Counted from the first letter of the stretch, positions 35,379 through 45,496 are shown. The stretch is DNA of 48,285 nt from Oscillospiraceae bacterium (GCA_017435615.1 JAFSET010000092.1:1-48285); one strand, 5' to 3'. The notes: generated by a model from the letters alone, not told the origin. Made by a program: numbers and translations.

Positions 35379-37199
35379 ATGTTGCGTTATCAAGATGGAC
35401 GGTTTTATATGGACGGCGCACCCTTTTCTATTCACAGCGGCGCGATCCATTATTTCCGCACCCTGCCCCAGCAGTGGGAGGACAGGCTGCAAAAGCTGAA
35501 GGACTGCGGACTGAATACAGTAGAGACCTATTGCTGCTGGAATATGCATGAGCCGAAGCAGGGACAGTTCTGCTTTGAGGGGATGCTGGATGTTTCCGCG
35601 TTCCTTTCCCTGGCGGAAAAATTGGGGCTGTATGTGATCGTCCGCCCCGGTCCGTATATCTGTGCGGAGTGGGAGTTTGGCGGTATGCCTGCCTGGCTTT
35701 TGGCCGATGACGGTATTCGCCTGCGCACCACCGAGGAGCGGTATTTTGCCCATGTGCGCCGGTATATGCAGGTGCTGATGGACCAGATCAGGCCCCATTT
35801 GCAGTCAAACGGCGGCAATGTGATCCTGCTGGCGGTGGAAAATGAATACGGCTCTTTTGGAAACAGCCGGGAATATATGAACAAGTGTGCCAAGCTGCTG
35901 CGTGATTGCGGCGGGGATGTACCTCTGGTCACTGCCGACGGCCATTTGGATATCTTTCTAAACGGCGGTATGGCAGACGGCGTGCTTCCGGCCCTGGATT
36001 TTGGCTATGACCACGACATTCTGCCGGTGCATTTTGACGCGTTGGGGAAGCTTGCGCCCCAGGTGCCCCAATTTCACTTAGAGCACTGGATCGGCGCGTT
36101 TTCCCACTGGGACGCTCCGGTGCTGCGGTATCCCGCGGAGGATGCGGCCCGGGAGGTGAGCCAGCAGCTTGCACAGGGCATCGACTTTAATTTGTACATG
36201 TTCCACGGCGGTACCAATTTTGGCTTTTTTAATGGCGCTAATCACACAGCGGATGATCCGGAGAATCGGATCAAGAACCGTTACGAGCCGGATATTACCA
36301 GCTATGACTATGATGCGCCCCTGACAGAGTGGGGCGAATGTACACCAAAGTATTTTGCCATACAAAAGGAAATGGAGCGGTACCTGGGAAAAACACTGCC
36401 CAAGCCTGCGCAAGTTCCTTTGCAGAATATCGGCGCTGTGCAGCTAAATGCGTATGCACCGCTGTTTGAAAATCTTGAAAATATCGGACAGCGGTTCACA
36501 GATTGCCTGCCCCGGAATATGGAGGCCTATGGACAGTCCTACGGCTATATCCTGTACCGCAATGTGATCAAGACCAAGCAAAAAATTGATCTGTTGGCCT
36601 TCCGGGAAGTTTACGACCGGGTCACGGTGTTTTTTAACGGCGTCCGCCGGGGCGTGGTATACCGCAACGATCCCAAACAGTATCTGGAAGTGGATGGCTG
36701 GATGGACGAAGGCGGCGTGCTGGAGCTGCTGGTGGAAAATATGGGCCGCATCAACTTTGGCCCGGATATGTGCAAGGGTGACCGCAAGGGCATCTGCGAC
36801 AGTGTGTATATTTCCGTGAAAAACGGACCCCGGCAGATTTTGTGCGACTGGGAAGTTTATACCTTACCTATGGATGATCTGACGAAGCTTTCCTATACCG
36901 GGAGCGTCCGGGCAGGACAGCCCGGTTTTTGGAAGGGCAGCTTCCGGGCAGAGCAAAAGGACTGCTTTGTCCATTTGCATCAGTTCAGCAAGGGCTTTGT
37001 TACGGTGAACGGCTTTAACCTGGGCCGTTTTTGGGAGAAAGGTCCGCAGATGTCCCTATATCTGCCCTGGCCGATCCTGAAAGAGGAAAATGAAATTATC
37101 GTCTACGCGGAGGATTGGGAAAAACCGGAGATCGTGATCTCCGATGAACACATTCTGACCGGCGGAAACACCTTCGCCCATCCGGTGACGGTTTTATAA
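35379..37199 (+). CDS. Beta-galactosidase, glycoside hydrolase family 35
   Basis: A 606-residue GH35 enzyme, cytoplasmic by lack of a signal peptide. It starts in the usual way (GAPFSIHSGAIHYFR) and has RPGPYICAEWEFGGMPAWL, the acid/base Glu in AVENEYGSFG, the likely nucleophile in FHLEHWIGAFSHW and the family block MFHGGTNFGFFNG. C-terminal jelly rolls end in GFNLGRFWEKGPQ. It releases terminal beta-galactose from galactan or arabinogalactan oligosaccharides. The start is uncertain: ATG 35379 has GGTGGAG close by, while GTG 35367 would add four residues. It lies 15 bases or fewer after the rhamnosidase gene and 12 before uxaB. Confidence 0.92.
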   Translation: MLRYQDGRFYMDGAPFSIHSGAIHYFRTLPQQWEDRLQKLKDCGLNTVETYCCWNMHEPKQGQFCFEGMLDVSAFLSLAEKLGLYVIVRPGPYICAEWEFGGMPAWLLADDGIRLRTTEERYFAHVRRYMQVLMDQIRPHLQSNGGNVILLAVENEYGSFGNSREYMNKCAKLLRDCGGDVPLVTADGHLDIFLNGGMADGVLPALDFGYDHDILPVHFDALGKLAPQVPQFHLEHWIGAFSHWDAPVLRYPAEDAAREVSQQLAQGIDFNLYMFHGGTNFGFFNGANHTADDPENRIKNRYEPDITSYDYDAPLTEWGECTPKYFAIQKEMERYLGKTLPKPAQVPLQNIGAVQLNAYAPLFENLENIGQRFTDCLPRNMEAYGQSYGYILYRNVIKTKQKIDLLAFREVYDRVTVFFNGVRRGVVYRNDPKQYLEVDGWMDEGGVLELLVENMGRINFGPDMCKGDRKGICDSVYISVKNGPRQILCDWEVYTLPMDDLTKLSYTGSVRAGQPGFWKGSFRAEQKDCFVHLHQFSKGFVTVNGFNLGRFWEKGPQMSLYLPWPILKEENEIIVYAEDWEKPEIVISDEHILTGGNTFAHPVTVL

Positions 37200-37211
37200 A
37201 GGGAGGATACT

Positions 37212-38666
37212 ATGAATTATCTTGAGAGCCTGCCAAAGCAGAAAAGACCCGTTCGTGTGGTACAGTTTGGCGAGGGGAATTTCCTGCGTGCATTTGTGGA
37301 TTATATGCTGGATATTGCCAATGAAAAAGGGGTATTTGACGGCAGTGTTGCCATTGTCAAGCCTATTGCCTTTGGCTCTTTGGAGAATTTCCATAAGCAA
37401 AACAATAACTATACCGTGGTGCTGCGGGGCAAGGAACAGGGAAAGACCGTAGATGAAAAACGGGTGGTCACCTGCGTGGAGCAGGTGGTGGATTGCACCC
37501 AGGACCTGGAAGGCTTTTTGGCTTTGGCGGAGTTGGAAAGCCTGCGCTTTGTGGTGTCCAATACTACAGAAGCCGGTATCACCCTGGATGAGCAGGATCA
37601 CTTTGAGGGCCTTCCGGAGACCTACCCCGGCAAGCTGACGAAGTTTTTGTATCAGCGGTATCAGGCCTTTGCCGGTGCCGCAGATAAGGGCTTAATCCTG
37701 CTCCCGGTGGAGCTGATCGAGCATAACGGAAAGAAGCTTAGAGAATGTGTGCTGGACCTGATTGGGATTTGGAAGCTGCCGGAGGCCTTTGCCCGGTGGG
37801 TAGAGGACGCCTGCGTATTTTGCACCACTCTGGTAGACCGGATCGTCACCGGCTATCCCCGGGATAAGGCATCGGAGATCTGTGAAAATCTGGGCTACAA
37901 CGACCTTCTTTTGGATGTGTGTGAGCCCTTTGCTTTGTGGGTCATTGAAAGTGAGCAGGACATCAGTCAGGAGCTGCCACTGCACAAGATCGGCTTGCCG
38001 GTGGTGTTCACCGACAATTTAAAGCCGTATCGTGATCGGAAGGTACGGGTGCTCAACGGCGCCCATACCAGCAGTGTGCTGGCGGCTTATCTGTGCGGAC
38101 AAAGCATCGTCAGAGACTGTATGAGTGACCCGGTGGTGGGGCAGCTTTTCCGCCGTGTGGTGATGGAGGAGATCGTGCCCCAGGTCAAGCTGCCGGAGCA
38201 GGAAGTGCGTCAGTTTGCCCAGTCGGTATTTGAGCGGTTTGAAAATCCCTTCATTGATCACGCCTTGCTTTCCATTTCTTTAAACTCTGTTTCCAAGTGG
38301 AAGGCAAGAGTGCTGCCCACATTTCTGGATCATTACGCAGCCTGTGGAAACCTGCCCAAGCTGATCACCTTCTCCTTTGCCGCACTGCTGGCCTTCTACC
38401 GCAGCAGCGATCTGCGTCAGGACGGCCTTTACGCCAAGCGAAAGGACGGCACAGAATATGTGATTCACGATGATGGGTCTGTGCTGGCATTTTTCGCGGA
38501 ACACAGCCAAAAGGACGAAGAAGCTTATGTGACAGCAGTGGCCGCCAACACCGATTTTTGGGGTCAGGACCTGACTGCATACCCGGAATTTACCCAAACC
38601 GTTACCCGGTGGCTGCGTGCTTTGCAGGCTGACCCGGTGCAGGCGGTGAAGGAAATACTGAAATAA
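37212..38666 (+). CDS. uxaB: Tagaturonate reductase (altronate oxidoreductase)
   Basis: A 484-residue member of the mannitol dehydrogenase family. UxaB reduces D-tagaturonate to D-altronate with NADH, the second step of galacturonate breakdown. The length equals that of E. coli UxaB, and the start RVVQFGEGNFLRAFVDYMLD holds the nucleotide-binding glycines in the UxaB style, unlike UxuB, which begins with a different HLGxGAFHRAH pattern. RVLNGAHTSS near residue 279 is the family's catalytic region. Its product feeds UxaA at 9361. The isomerase uxaC and the later kdgK and kdgA genes are not in the window. GGGAGG lies upstream of the ATG. Confidence 0.92.
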   Translation: MNYLESLPKQKRPVRVVQFGEGNFLRAFVDYMLDIANEKGVFDGSVAIVKPIAFGSLENFHKQNNNYTVVLRGKEQGKTVDEKRVVTCVEQVVDCTQDLEGFLALAELESLRFVVSNTTEAGITLDEQDHFEGLPETYPGKLTKFLYQRYQAFAGAADKGLILLPVELIEHNGKKLRECVLDLIGIWKLPEAFARWVEDACVFCTTLVDRIVTGYPRDKASEICENLGYNDLLLDVCEPFALWVIESEQDISQELPLHKIGLPVVFTDNLKPYRDRKVRVLNGAHTSSVLAAYLCGQSIVRDCMSDPVVGQLFRRVVMEEIVPQVKLPEQEVRQFAQSVFERFENPFIDHALLSISLNSVSKWKARVLPTFLDHYAACGNLPKLITFSFAALLAFYRSSDLRQDGLYAKRKDGTEYVIHDDGSVLAFFAEHSQKDEEAYVTAVAANTDFWGQDLTAYPEFTQTVTRWLRALQADPVQAVKEILK

Positions 38667-38679
38667 AGGACGAAAAATT

Positions 38680-41600
38680 ATGAAAAACAGTGCACCAGTA
38701 AAACTGTATATTCGTTTTCTCAGTGCGCTGCTGGCACTGGTGCTGATGGCAGGGGTTCTTCCTGTACAGGCTGCAGTCAGCGGAGGTGCTTCCGAAAACA
38801 GTATTTTGTACAACGGAAGCTTTGATCTGAAAAGGACCAGTGTGCCCGGCTGGGGGTTGAATCCGGGGAATGTCAACCATACCGTAACCATTCAGAGCAG
38901 TGTGGTCCATGGCAGCTCCGGCAACGCCCTGAAGATCGCAGCCACCGGACAGTCCTATATTTTCACCTCTGACTTTGCTGTGGAGGCAGGCGCTACCTAC
39001 ATTCTTTCCTACTATATCCGTGTGGACAGCGCCACCAATCTGCAATATGCCCCGTTTATGAATGACAGCAACTACGCCGGTGGCTGGTGGAAGGATTATG
39101 TGCTTCCCCCTGTGCAGGGAACCACCGACGGCTGGACCAAGGTTTCCGGAACCGTCACCATTCCGGAAAGTGTAGGAAACAATGCCAACAACCCCTCCTG
39201 CATGGTGCAGTTGGGCTTTAAGGTCTATGCCGGAAGCGGCACCTTCTACCTGGATTCGGTAGCCTTTGAAAAAGTCAATGTCAACCGGGATGACCCCAAT
39301 TTGGATTTTGAGACTGTGGGTGCGGCCACTGCCGCCCCTGCTAACTGGCAGGGAGGGTCCGGCCTGACGGTGTCCTGCGATACTTCGGTGTACCACGCAG
39401 GCAAGCAGTCCATGAATATCCAAAAGACATCCCTTGCAGAGCAAACAGCGGTGAATTCTGTGGTATATCTTCCGGTGACAACCGGTCAGGTATATGAATT
39501 TGCCTTTTGGATGTGCTCGAAAAATGCAGACCCTACCGCAACGGTACGGCTGGATCTGCAGCCCTATGCGGAGGATGGCACCAAGCTTTTGCAGCCGAAT
39601 GGAAGCAATACCACGGTGCGGGGTACTGTGGCGGCCCTGAACGCAGGGACACAGCGCAGCCGGTGGGAGAAGGTCGTCACCCGTTCGGAAGTACCGGAGG
39701 GGACAGCCTATGTATCCCTGAGCTTTGTGATCACCCGGGGCACAGCGGAAATTTGGATCGACGACATTTTCTTCCAGGTGGTGGAAGACGGCACCGACTG
39801 CGTGGTGTATTATGAAGATTTTCACGCCGTGGATGAAAGCGGAAATATCAGCTCCTGGAAAACAGAAGGAAAAGGTAGCTTTTCTTCCGAAAATGGCGGA
39901 AAACTGACAGTTTCCGGTTCGGAAAGTTATATTTACGACGAGCTAACGTGCCTGATGACAGGCTACACCTACTGCATCAAGGGCGACTATACTGCCGATA
40001 TGGGCGGTACAGTACAGGTGCGTTTTTACGATTATCAGAAAAACGAGTATTCCGGGGAACGGAAAACCGTTGCGTTGCAGGATGGCGGCACTTCTTTTTC
40101 TGTGAATGTTACGGCACCCAGCCATACCTGGGCCGCAATCTATATTGGCTCCGATCAGGCCGGAACGATTACGATTTCCGATGTGACGGTGTATATGACA
40201 GCCCAGCCAAACCAGCCAAACCAAAATTATCTGGATGCGGACTGGTCAGCTAAGGCTGACCGGGACAATGTGGTGTCCTCCGTGGAGGTCTATAACGGAA
40301 TTCCAACCCTGATGATCGACGGACAGCCCACAGCCTCCTATTTCTATCAGCGGCCGGACCTGGATGCCTATCTGCGGACCGATGCGGAAAGCCGGATCGC
40401 CAAGTCCGGGCTTGAGCTGTATGTAACCTATGGCGGCAACCTGTATAAAGGCGGCTGCGCTCCCATTTGGCTGGAGGACGGCTCCATTGATTATGCTGCC
40501 TTTGACGCTGTGATTTATGACACGCTGGCGGCCAGTGACGATGCCCTGGTTATGGTGAACATTGGTCTGTTTGCCCCTAAGTGGTGGTTGGAGCAAAATC
40601 CGGATCACCGGGCTCAGGCCCACAACGGCAGCGAGTATATTGCCCTGGACGATGCGTCGCTGGCATCGGAAAAGTTCCGCCAGGAGGCAGGTCAGGTGCT
40701 GCGGCAGCTCCTTGCCCATATGAAGCAGCAGAATTACTATAACCGGGTATTTGGCCTGAAGATCGGCGGCGGTCAAAGCTATGAGTGGATGCATCTTGGC
40801 ACAGCATCCAGCCAGGGCGTGGATTACAGCACGGCCTCTCAGGAAGGCTTTAAGGCCTATTTGAAAAAGAAATACGGCACCGATGAGGCATTGCAGGCGG
40901 CCTGGGGAAATACCCAGGTAACGCTGGAAACCGCTGCGGCTCCCGGTTGGGAGGATCGTTGCGCCTCTTCCAATGTGTATATGGGAGATGCGGATACCGG
41001 CAGCCTTTCCCGGAATATGGTGGATTGGAATTTGTGGCTGGGTGAAGCCTCTGCCGACAGTTTCCTGTATTACTGCCAAATTGCCAAAGAGGAAACCGAC
41101 GGAAAAATCATTGTGGGCGGCTACAACGGCTACCTGTGGACCAGCAATTCCTACGATTCTCAAGGTATGGCACACACGGCTATGGACCGGGTGCTGTGCA
41201 GTGAGTATGTGGACTGGATCGCCTCTCCCATTGCCTATAATGAACGGCTTTTGGGTCAATCCAGCACCTATATGGCACTGCTGGACACGGTGCAGGCCCA
41301 CGGAAAGCTCTATATTGCCGAGCAGGACAACCGTACCTGCCTGTCAGACAGCTACACCGGCTCCTGGGATGCCGACTGGGATTACAAGATCGGTCAGGCC
41401 CATACCATGGCAGACACGGTATACCAGCAAAAGCGGGATTTTGCCAATGCGCTTGTCAATGGCGCAGGTTTATGGCAGTATGATATGTACGGCGGCTGGC
41501 TGGATGATGACCAGCTTTACGGCTATTTTTCTCAGGCAAAAAATGAGTATGACCTGAGCGTCCACCTGGACAGAAACACCACCAATGAGGTAGCGGTGTT

Positions 41601-44600
41601 TGTAGGGGACGAAACCTATGCCTACCTGACTGCGGAAAACAGCAATATGAGCTTTACTTTACTGGAGCCTATGCTGCAGCAGCAGCGAAAGCATTTGGCG
41701 GCCATGGGCGCTGGCTTCGATACCTATGCCATGTCCACGCTTTTGGAGGGCAAAGTGCCTGCCCACAAGCTGAATATCGTGCTCTCACCCTTTGAGATCA
41801 CCGAGCAAATGCATGAGGCCATCGATACCTACCTGAAAGCCAATGATCAGGTGGTGGTGTGGGTGTACCTGCCGGGTATCTCCACCGGAACCAAGCTTTC
41901 CCTTGCCAATGTGCAGAGGGCCACAGGCTTTTCCGTAGGTGCAGTGGAGCAAAAGTCTACCTTGCAGGTGCGGCTGGCACAGTCCGGTCACAGCCTGACA
42001 GAGGGGATCGAAGGCCTGGTATACGGCAATTCCGTTGCCGGTTCTGTGTCACCGCTGGCCTATCTTCAGGACACCACCGGCGCAACGGTACTGGGCTATT
42101 ACGAATCCGGCGGAAAGCCGGGCCTGGCGGTGAAGGATATGGGGGATTGGACCAGCGTATATTCTGCCGCACCTTGCCTGGATGCGCAGCTTCTGCGAAA
42201 TCTGCTCACCTTCGCCGGATGCCATATCTACTCGGAAAATCCGGCAGATATTGTCTACAGCAGCAATTCCTATGTGGCGCTGCACAGTGCCGCAGAAGGG
42301 GATAAAACGGTTGCCCTTCCCGGAAATTACAGCGTTTACGATGTATTTGAGGAGAAGTATATCTCCATGAATACCGATGTGATCACCTATCACCATCAGG
42401 AAGATGATACCCACATTTTCCGGCTGATGAAGCCGGATACCTACGCTATGACCGCCGCAATCAAACAGGGAAAAGGCAGCCTTTCCGAGCCGGGCCTGAC
42501 CCAGGTGGTCCCGGGACAAAGCTACGCTGTGACCGTTACCCCGGAGCTCGGCTATCAGATCCAAAAGATCACCGTCAACGGTGAGGCTGCCACATGGACG
42601 GAAAACGGCCTGCTGCAGCTTCCGGCAGTGACGGAAGACACGGCAATTGAAGTATATTTTGCCAAAGAAAAGCTCCACAATAACTGGGACTTTGAGTATG
42701 GCAGCTTCGGTGGGGATGTGACCGGCAGCGGCAAAGCAACGGTGGTGTCCGATCCTGACATCCACAGCGGCACCTACAGCCTGCGGCTCAATCATGACGG
42801 CACGGCAAGAGATCTGGTGCAGATGAGCTTCCGCGTCAATGCCGCTGCTCAGGACAGAACGTTGAAACTGTCCTATTGGGCAAAAACCGCTGCCGGGGCG
42901 CAGCGTGCGCTCCATAGCGGTGTGCATTTCTTTACGGAAGACTGGGTAACTACCCAAAAATCTTCCTATGCCGCGGTGTATCCCAGCAGATCCCAGTGGC
43001 AGCAGTTCACCCAGGAGCTGACCCTGCCTGCCGGTACCCAGATCGTGCAGTATCAGCTCTATGCGGATACGGTGAACGCCGATATTTATATCGACGATAT
43101 TTCCGTAACCTGCGACGGTCAGGAAATGATGATCAACGGCGGCCTGGAGCGTGGCAACCTGACAGGAAGCTTTGAGAAGTTTGAAAATACTCCGGAAATT
43201 ATGCGCTCCCGGTTTACCCACGGCGGACGCTATGCCGCACGGCTGACAGGCAGCGGCGCAGTAACGGGGCAGCTTAGCGGACTGTCTTTGGAAGAGGATA
43301 CCCGGCTTGCTGTTTCTGCCTGGCTGATGGGCTCAGCAGCCTACCGCATTTTCCAGGGAGAAACCACCCTGGCGGAGGGTCAGTGGACAGGTGATGGCAA
43401 CTGGCTTCAGCAGACAGCGGTGTGCGTGGTTCCGGCCGGGACCCAGTCTGTGCAGGTGGAGATCAGCTCGCCCAATTCCGCCACGCAGTTCTGCCTGGAT
43501 GATATGCAGGCAGCCTGGCTGCCTGCGGAAAACACGCAGCTTACCTTTCACGAGATCTATGCTGACGGCACCTGGCGGCTGGCTGCCGACGATATCGGCA
43601 GGTTTACGGAGGACTACTACAAGATCCCTGTGGTGATAGACGGAAAGCAAGGGTATGTGGCGGCCCACAAGGTGTCCGGACTTCTGTGTATCTATCCCAG
43701 CTTTTTCGGCGTATACGGAGGCTCCGTGCCGGTGGTCAGCCTGGAAATCCCGGCAGGCACACTGATCAAGCCGGTTTCCCCCAGCCTTGACTGGGGAGAG
43801 TCTGACGGACAGTGGCTGAAAACCACGCAGGCAGTGGAGGTCACCCTGGCAGAAGGCGCAGTCAAACAGTGGAATGTATCTTTGGGCGGTGACCTGACGG
43901 TGAATTTCTATGCCCAAATCCGGGCAGAGGATCTGACGGCTGTGCAGGCATCGGTCACGGTGGCAGATAAAACAACCACCTTCTGCCTGACGGAAGAAGA
44001 TTATGATGCCGAAACTGAAGGCTACCGGTTCAGCGTTCCCGTTGCCGCAGCCCAAATGACCGATGAAATTCATGTGCAGATTTTGTACAGCGGTGTCCTG
44101 CTTTGGGAGGAAAGCTATACGGTGCAGCAGTACGCCGGTTATGTGCTGGCAGATCCGTCCATGGGTGACTATCATACGCTGGTTCGCCGGATGCTGCATT
44201 ACGGCGGCATGGCGCAGGGCTACTTTGACTATCACCCGGACCGGCTGGCCAATGATGGCCTTGCAGAGGAAGTGCTGCAGGATGTCCCTGAAGCTTCGGA
44301 AATAGAAATGACCGTGGAAGGTCGGGCAGACGATTTGCGCTTCTACGGCGCGACTCTGATGTTCCGGCATAAGGTGGCGGTGCGGTACTACTTTGCGGTA
44401 GCCGGCGATGTGCAGGATTACACCTTCACAGAAAACGGCGTTCCCTGCGAAGCGGTGATGAAGGACGGCTTGTGCTATGTGGAGCTTTCCGGGGTGAACC
44501 CCCAGGATTGGGATCAGCCCTGCGTACTGACCGTACAGGACAGCAGCGGAAATACCATGACCGTCCGCTACAGCCCCATGAACTATATGGTTCGTATGAA

Positions 44601-44682
44601 CCAAAAGGGCGCAGATAGCCTGAAAGCATTGTTAAATGCTATGTATCACTACCATTTGGCAGCCAAGGCCATCGGTGCGTGA
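38680..44682 (+). CDS. Large secreted GH42-like glycosidase with flanking binding modules
   Basis: A 2000-residue secreted protein, paralogous in its first two thirds to the giant protein at 15750. In order: signal peptide (1-34); CBM4/9-like modules (36-200, 204-370, 371-512); GH42-like barrel plus trimerisation-type domain (526-1175) with candidate catalytic Glu702 (GGGQSYEWM) and Glu881 (YIAEQDNR), again 179 apart; a bacterial-repeat domain (1254-1331); two more jelly rolls (1332-1620); one copy of the unnamed ~115-residue module (1621-1730); and the C-terminal domain shared with the 1434-residue protein (1735-2000). No membrane helix or LPxTG is seen, so attachment, if any, must be non-covalent. 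It is the last gene of the operon, 13 bases after uxaB. AAAGGACG precedes the ATG. Confidence 0.85.
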   Translation: MKNSAPVKLYIRFLSALLALVLMAGVLPVQAAVSGGASENSILYNGSFDLKRTSVPGWGLNPGNVNHTVTIQSSVVHGSSGNALKIAATGQSYIFTSDFAVEAGATYILSYYIRVDSATNLQYAPFMNDSNYAGGWWKDYVLPPVQGTTDGWTKVSGTVTIPESVGNNANNPSCMVQLGFKVYAGSGTFYLDSVAFEKVNVNRDDPNLDFETVGAATAAPANWQGGSGLTVSCDTSVYHAGKQSMNIQKTSLAEQTAVNSVVYLPVTTGQVYEFAFWMCSKNADPTATVRLDLQPYAEDGTKLLQPNGSNTTVRGTVAALNAGTQRSRWEKVVTRSEVPEGTAYVSLSFVITRGTAEIWIDDIFFQVVEDGTDCVVYYEDFHAVDESGNISSWKTEGKGSFSSENGGKLTVSGSESYIYDELTCLMTGYTYCIKGDYTADMGGTVQVRFYDYQKNEYSGERKTVALQDGGTSFSVNVTAPSHTWAAIYIGSDQAGTITISDVTVYMTAQPNQPNQNYLDADWSAKADRDNVVSSVEVYNGIPTLMIDGQPTASYFYQRPDLDAYLRTDAESRIAKSGLELYVTYGGNLYKGGCAPIWLEDGSIDYAAFDAVIYDTLAASDDALVMVNIGLFAPKWWLEQNPDHRAQAHNGSEYIALDDASLASEKFRQEAGQVLRQLLAHMKQQNYYNRVFGLKIGGGQSYEWMHLGTASSQGVDYSTASQEGFKAYLKKKYGTDEALQAAWGNTQVTLETAAAPGWEDRCASSNVYMGDADTGSLSRNMVDWNLWLGEASADSFLYYCQIAKEETDGKIIVGGYNGYLWTSNSYDSQGMAHTAMDRVLCSEYVDWIASPIAYNERLLGQSSTYMALLDTVQAHGKLYIAEQDNRTCLSDSYTGSWDADWDYKIGQAHTMADTVYQQKRDFANALVNGAGLWQYDMYGGWLDDDQLYGYFSQAKNEYDLSVHLDRNTTNEVAVFVGDETYAYLTAENSNMSFTLLEPMLQQQRKHLAAMGAGFDTYAMSTLLEGKVPAHKLNIVLSPFEITEQMHEAIDTYLKANDQVVVWVYLPGISTGTKLSLANVQRATGFSVGAVEQKSTLQVRLAQSGHSLTEGIEGLVYGNSVAGSVSPLAYLQDTTGATVLGYYESGGKPGLAVKDMGDWTSVYSAAPCLDAQLLRNLLTFAGCHIYSENPADIVYSSNSYVALHSAAEGDKTVALPGNYSVYDVFEEKYISMNTDVITYHHQEDDTHIFRLMKPDTYAMTAAIKQGKGSLSEPGLTQVVPGQSYAVTVTPELGYQIQKITVNGEAATWTENGLLQLPAVTEDTAIEVYFAKEKLHNNWDFEYGSFGGDVTGSGKATVVSDPDIHSGTYSLRLNHDGTARDLVQMSFRVNAAAQDRTLKLSYWAKTAAGAQRALHSGVHFFTEDWVTTQKSSYAAVYPSRSQWQQFTQELTLPAGTQIVQYQLYADTVNADIYIDDISVTCDGQEMMINGGLERGNLTGSFEKFENTPEIMRSRFTHGGRYAARLTGSGAVTGQLSGLSLEEDTRLAVSAWLMGSAAYRIFQGETTLAEGQWTGDGNWLQQTAVCVVPAGTQSVQVEISSPNSATQFCLDDMQAAWLPAENTQLTFHEIYADGTWRLAADDIGRFTEDYYKIPVVIDGKQGYVAAHKVSGLLCIYPSFFGVYGGSVPVVSLEIPAGTLIKPVSPSLDWGESDGQWLKTTQAVEVTLAEGAVKQWNVSLGGDLTVNFYAQIRAEDLTAVQASVTVADKTTTFCLTEEDYDAETEGYRFSVPVAAAQMTDEIHVQILYSGVLLWEESYTVQQYAGYVLADPSMGDYHTLVRRMLHYGGMAQGYFDYHPDRLANDGLAEEVLQDVPEASEIEMTVEGRADDLRFYGATLMFRHKVAVRYYFAVAGDVQDYTFTENGVPCEAVMKDGLCYVELSGVNPQDWDQPCVLTVQDSSGNTMTVRYSPMNYMVRMNQKGADSLKALLNAMYHYHLAAKAIGA

Positions 44683-44712
44683 TCCTATGCGATAACGTGA
44701 AAAGAGAGAGAA

Positions 44713-44753
44713 GCCCCCCGTTTTGCTGAAAACCCTTCAGCAAAACGGGGGGC
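44713..44753. terminator. Terminator at the end of the operon
   Basis: An 18-bp perfect stem, GCCCCCCGTTTTGCTGAA (44713-44730) with TTCAGCAAAACGGGGGGC (44736-44753), loop AACCC. The next T-rich stretch (CGTTTCTATGTTTTTG) is weak. It lies between convergent genes and can serve both. Confidence 0.85.
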
Positions 44754-44763
44754 AATATCGTTT

Positions 44764-45396
44764 CTATGTTTTTGATCCGCCGGTTGAAAGGGGCAATTTC
44801 AGCAGGAAGCACCAATCAGCATCTGTGCCAAAGTATTCTTTCAGCATCATACGATACCGCAGCGTTAGTGCCATATTCGGATAATATCCGGGGACTACCC
44901 GCTGCAGCAGTATATTTCCCAAACAAAAACCGTAGTAGTGTGCCAGCTTGGGGCCTGCGGTATCCCAATAACAGGTGTATTCCGTGATGCTCTCGTAACG
45001 TGTTTTCTGGGCATCGGTCAAGCCTGCGTAAAACGCTTGCCGTGTTTTTTGTGCTGCCGCATATTCCGGAAGCTCCGCTGCGGCCTGTTCCTGCAGGTAA
45101 ATTTCCGGCTCGGTATTCAGGAAATTGCCTGAAACCGGATTCAAATAATCATGCAGATTGGCTTGAATACCCAGATAAAAGGAGAAAAACAGCGTGGAGG
45201 CAATTTGTTGCCGAATCGCGTCCTTTTCTTCGGCTACAGCCGGTTCCCCCAGCTCGTTTTGCAGTGAGTCCATAGCCATAAGGTATTTTTGCTTGATTTC
45301 TGCAAAATCGGAAAGGTGGTTTTCCATCGTATGCAGAAGGGAGTCGTAAATCATTTGGTTGGCCAGTTCATCAAGTTTGGTTTGTAATGTAAGCAT
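44764..45396 (-). CDS. Uncharacterised 210-residue protein
   Basis: I do not recognise this protein. It has no signal peptide or membrane helix, is rich in Leu, Tyr, Gln and Ala, and appears mostly helical. Visible features are an N-terminal amphipathic stretch (LDELANQMIYDSLLHTMENHLSDFAEIKQKY), a FFSFYLGIQANLHDYLNP segment, and a Tyr/Trp-rich ESITEYTCYWDTAGPKLAHYYGF segment. Start 45396 was chosen because AAAGGA lies eight bases upstream; a start six bases earlier is too close to that site. It has its own leader with an inverted repeat, and possible promoter boxes ACGACA and CATAAT spaced 17 (about 45457-45485). A terminator separates it from the XRE gene, so it is probably not cotranscribed with it. 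Confidence 0.65.
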   Translation of the reverse strand: MLTLQTKLDELANQMIYDSLLHTMENHLSDFAEIKQKYLMAMDSLQNELGEPAVAEEKDAIRQQIASTLFFSFYLGIQANLHDYLNPVSGNFLNTEPEIYLQEQAAAELPEYAAAQKTRQAFYAGLTDAQKTRYESITEYTCYWDTAGPKLAHYYGFCLGNILLQRVVPGYYPNMALTLRYRMMLKEYFGTDADWCFLLKLPLSTGGSKT

Positions 45397-45416
45397 AATC
45401 ATTGTCCTTTCTATAA

Positions 45417-45443
45417 GCATATAGCATTAAAACCATGCTATGC
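45417..45443. promoter_or_regulatory. Inverted repeat in the leader of the uncharacterised gene
   Basis: GCATATAGCAT (45417-45427) and ATGCTATGC (45435-45443) form an imperfect inverted repeat just upstream of the ribosome binding site. It could be an operator or a leader hairpin. Confidence 0.35.
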
Positions 45444-45496
45444 GCTTATCTTACAACATACATTATGCAAAACCGGTCGTTTTTTGTCGTAGAAAT

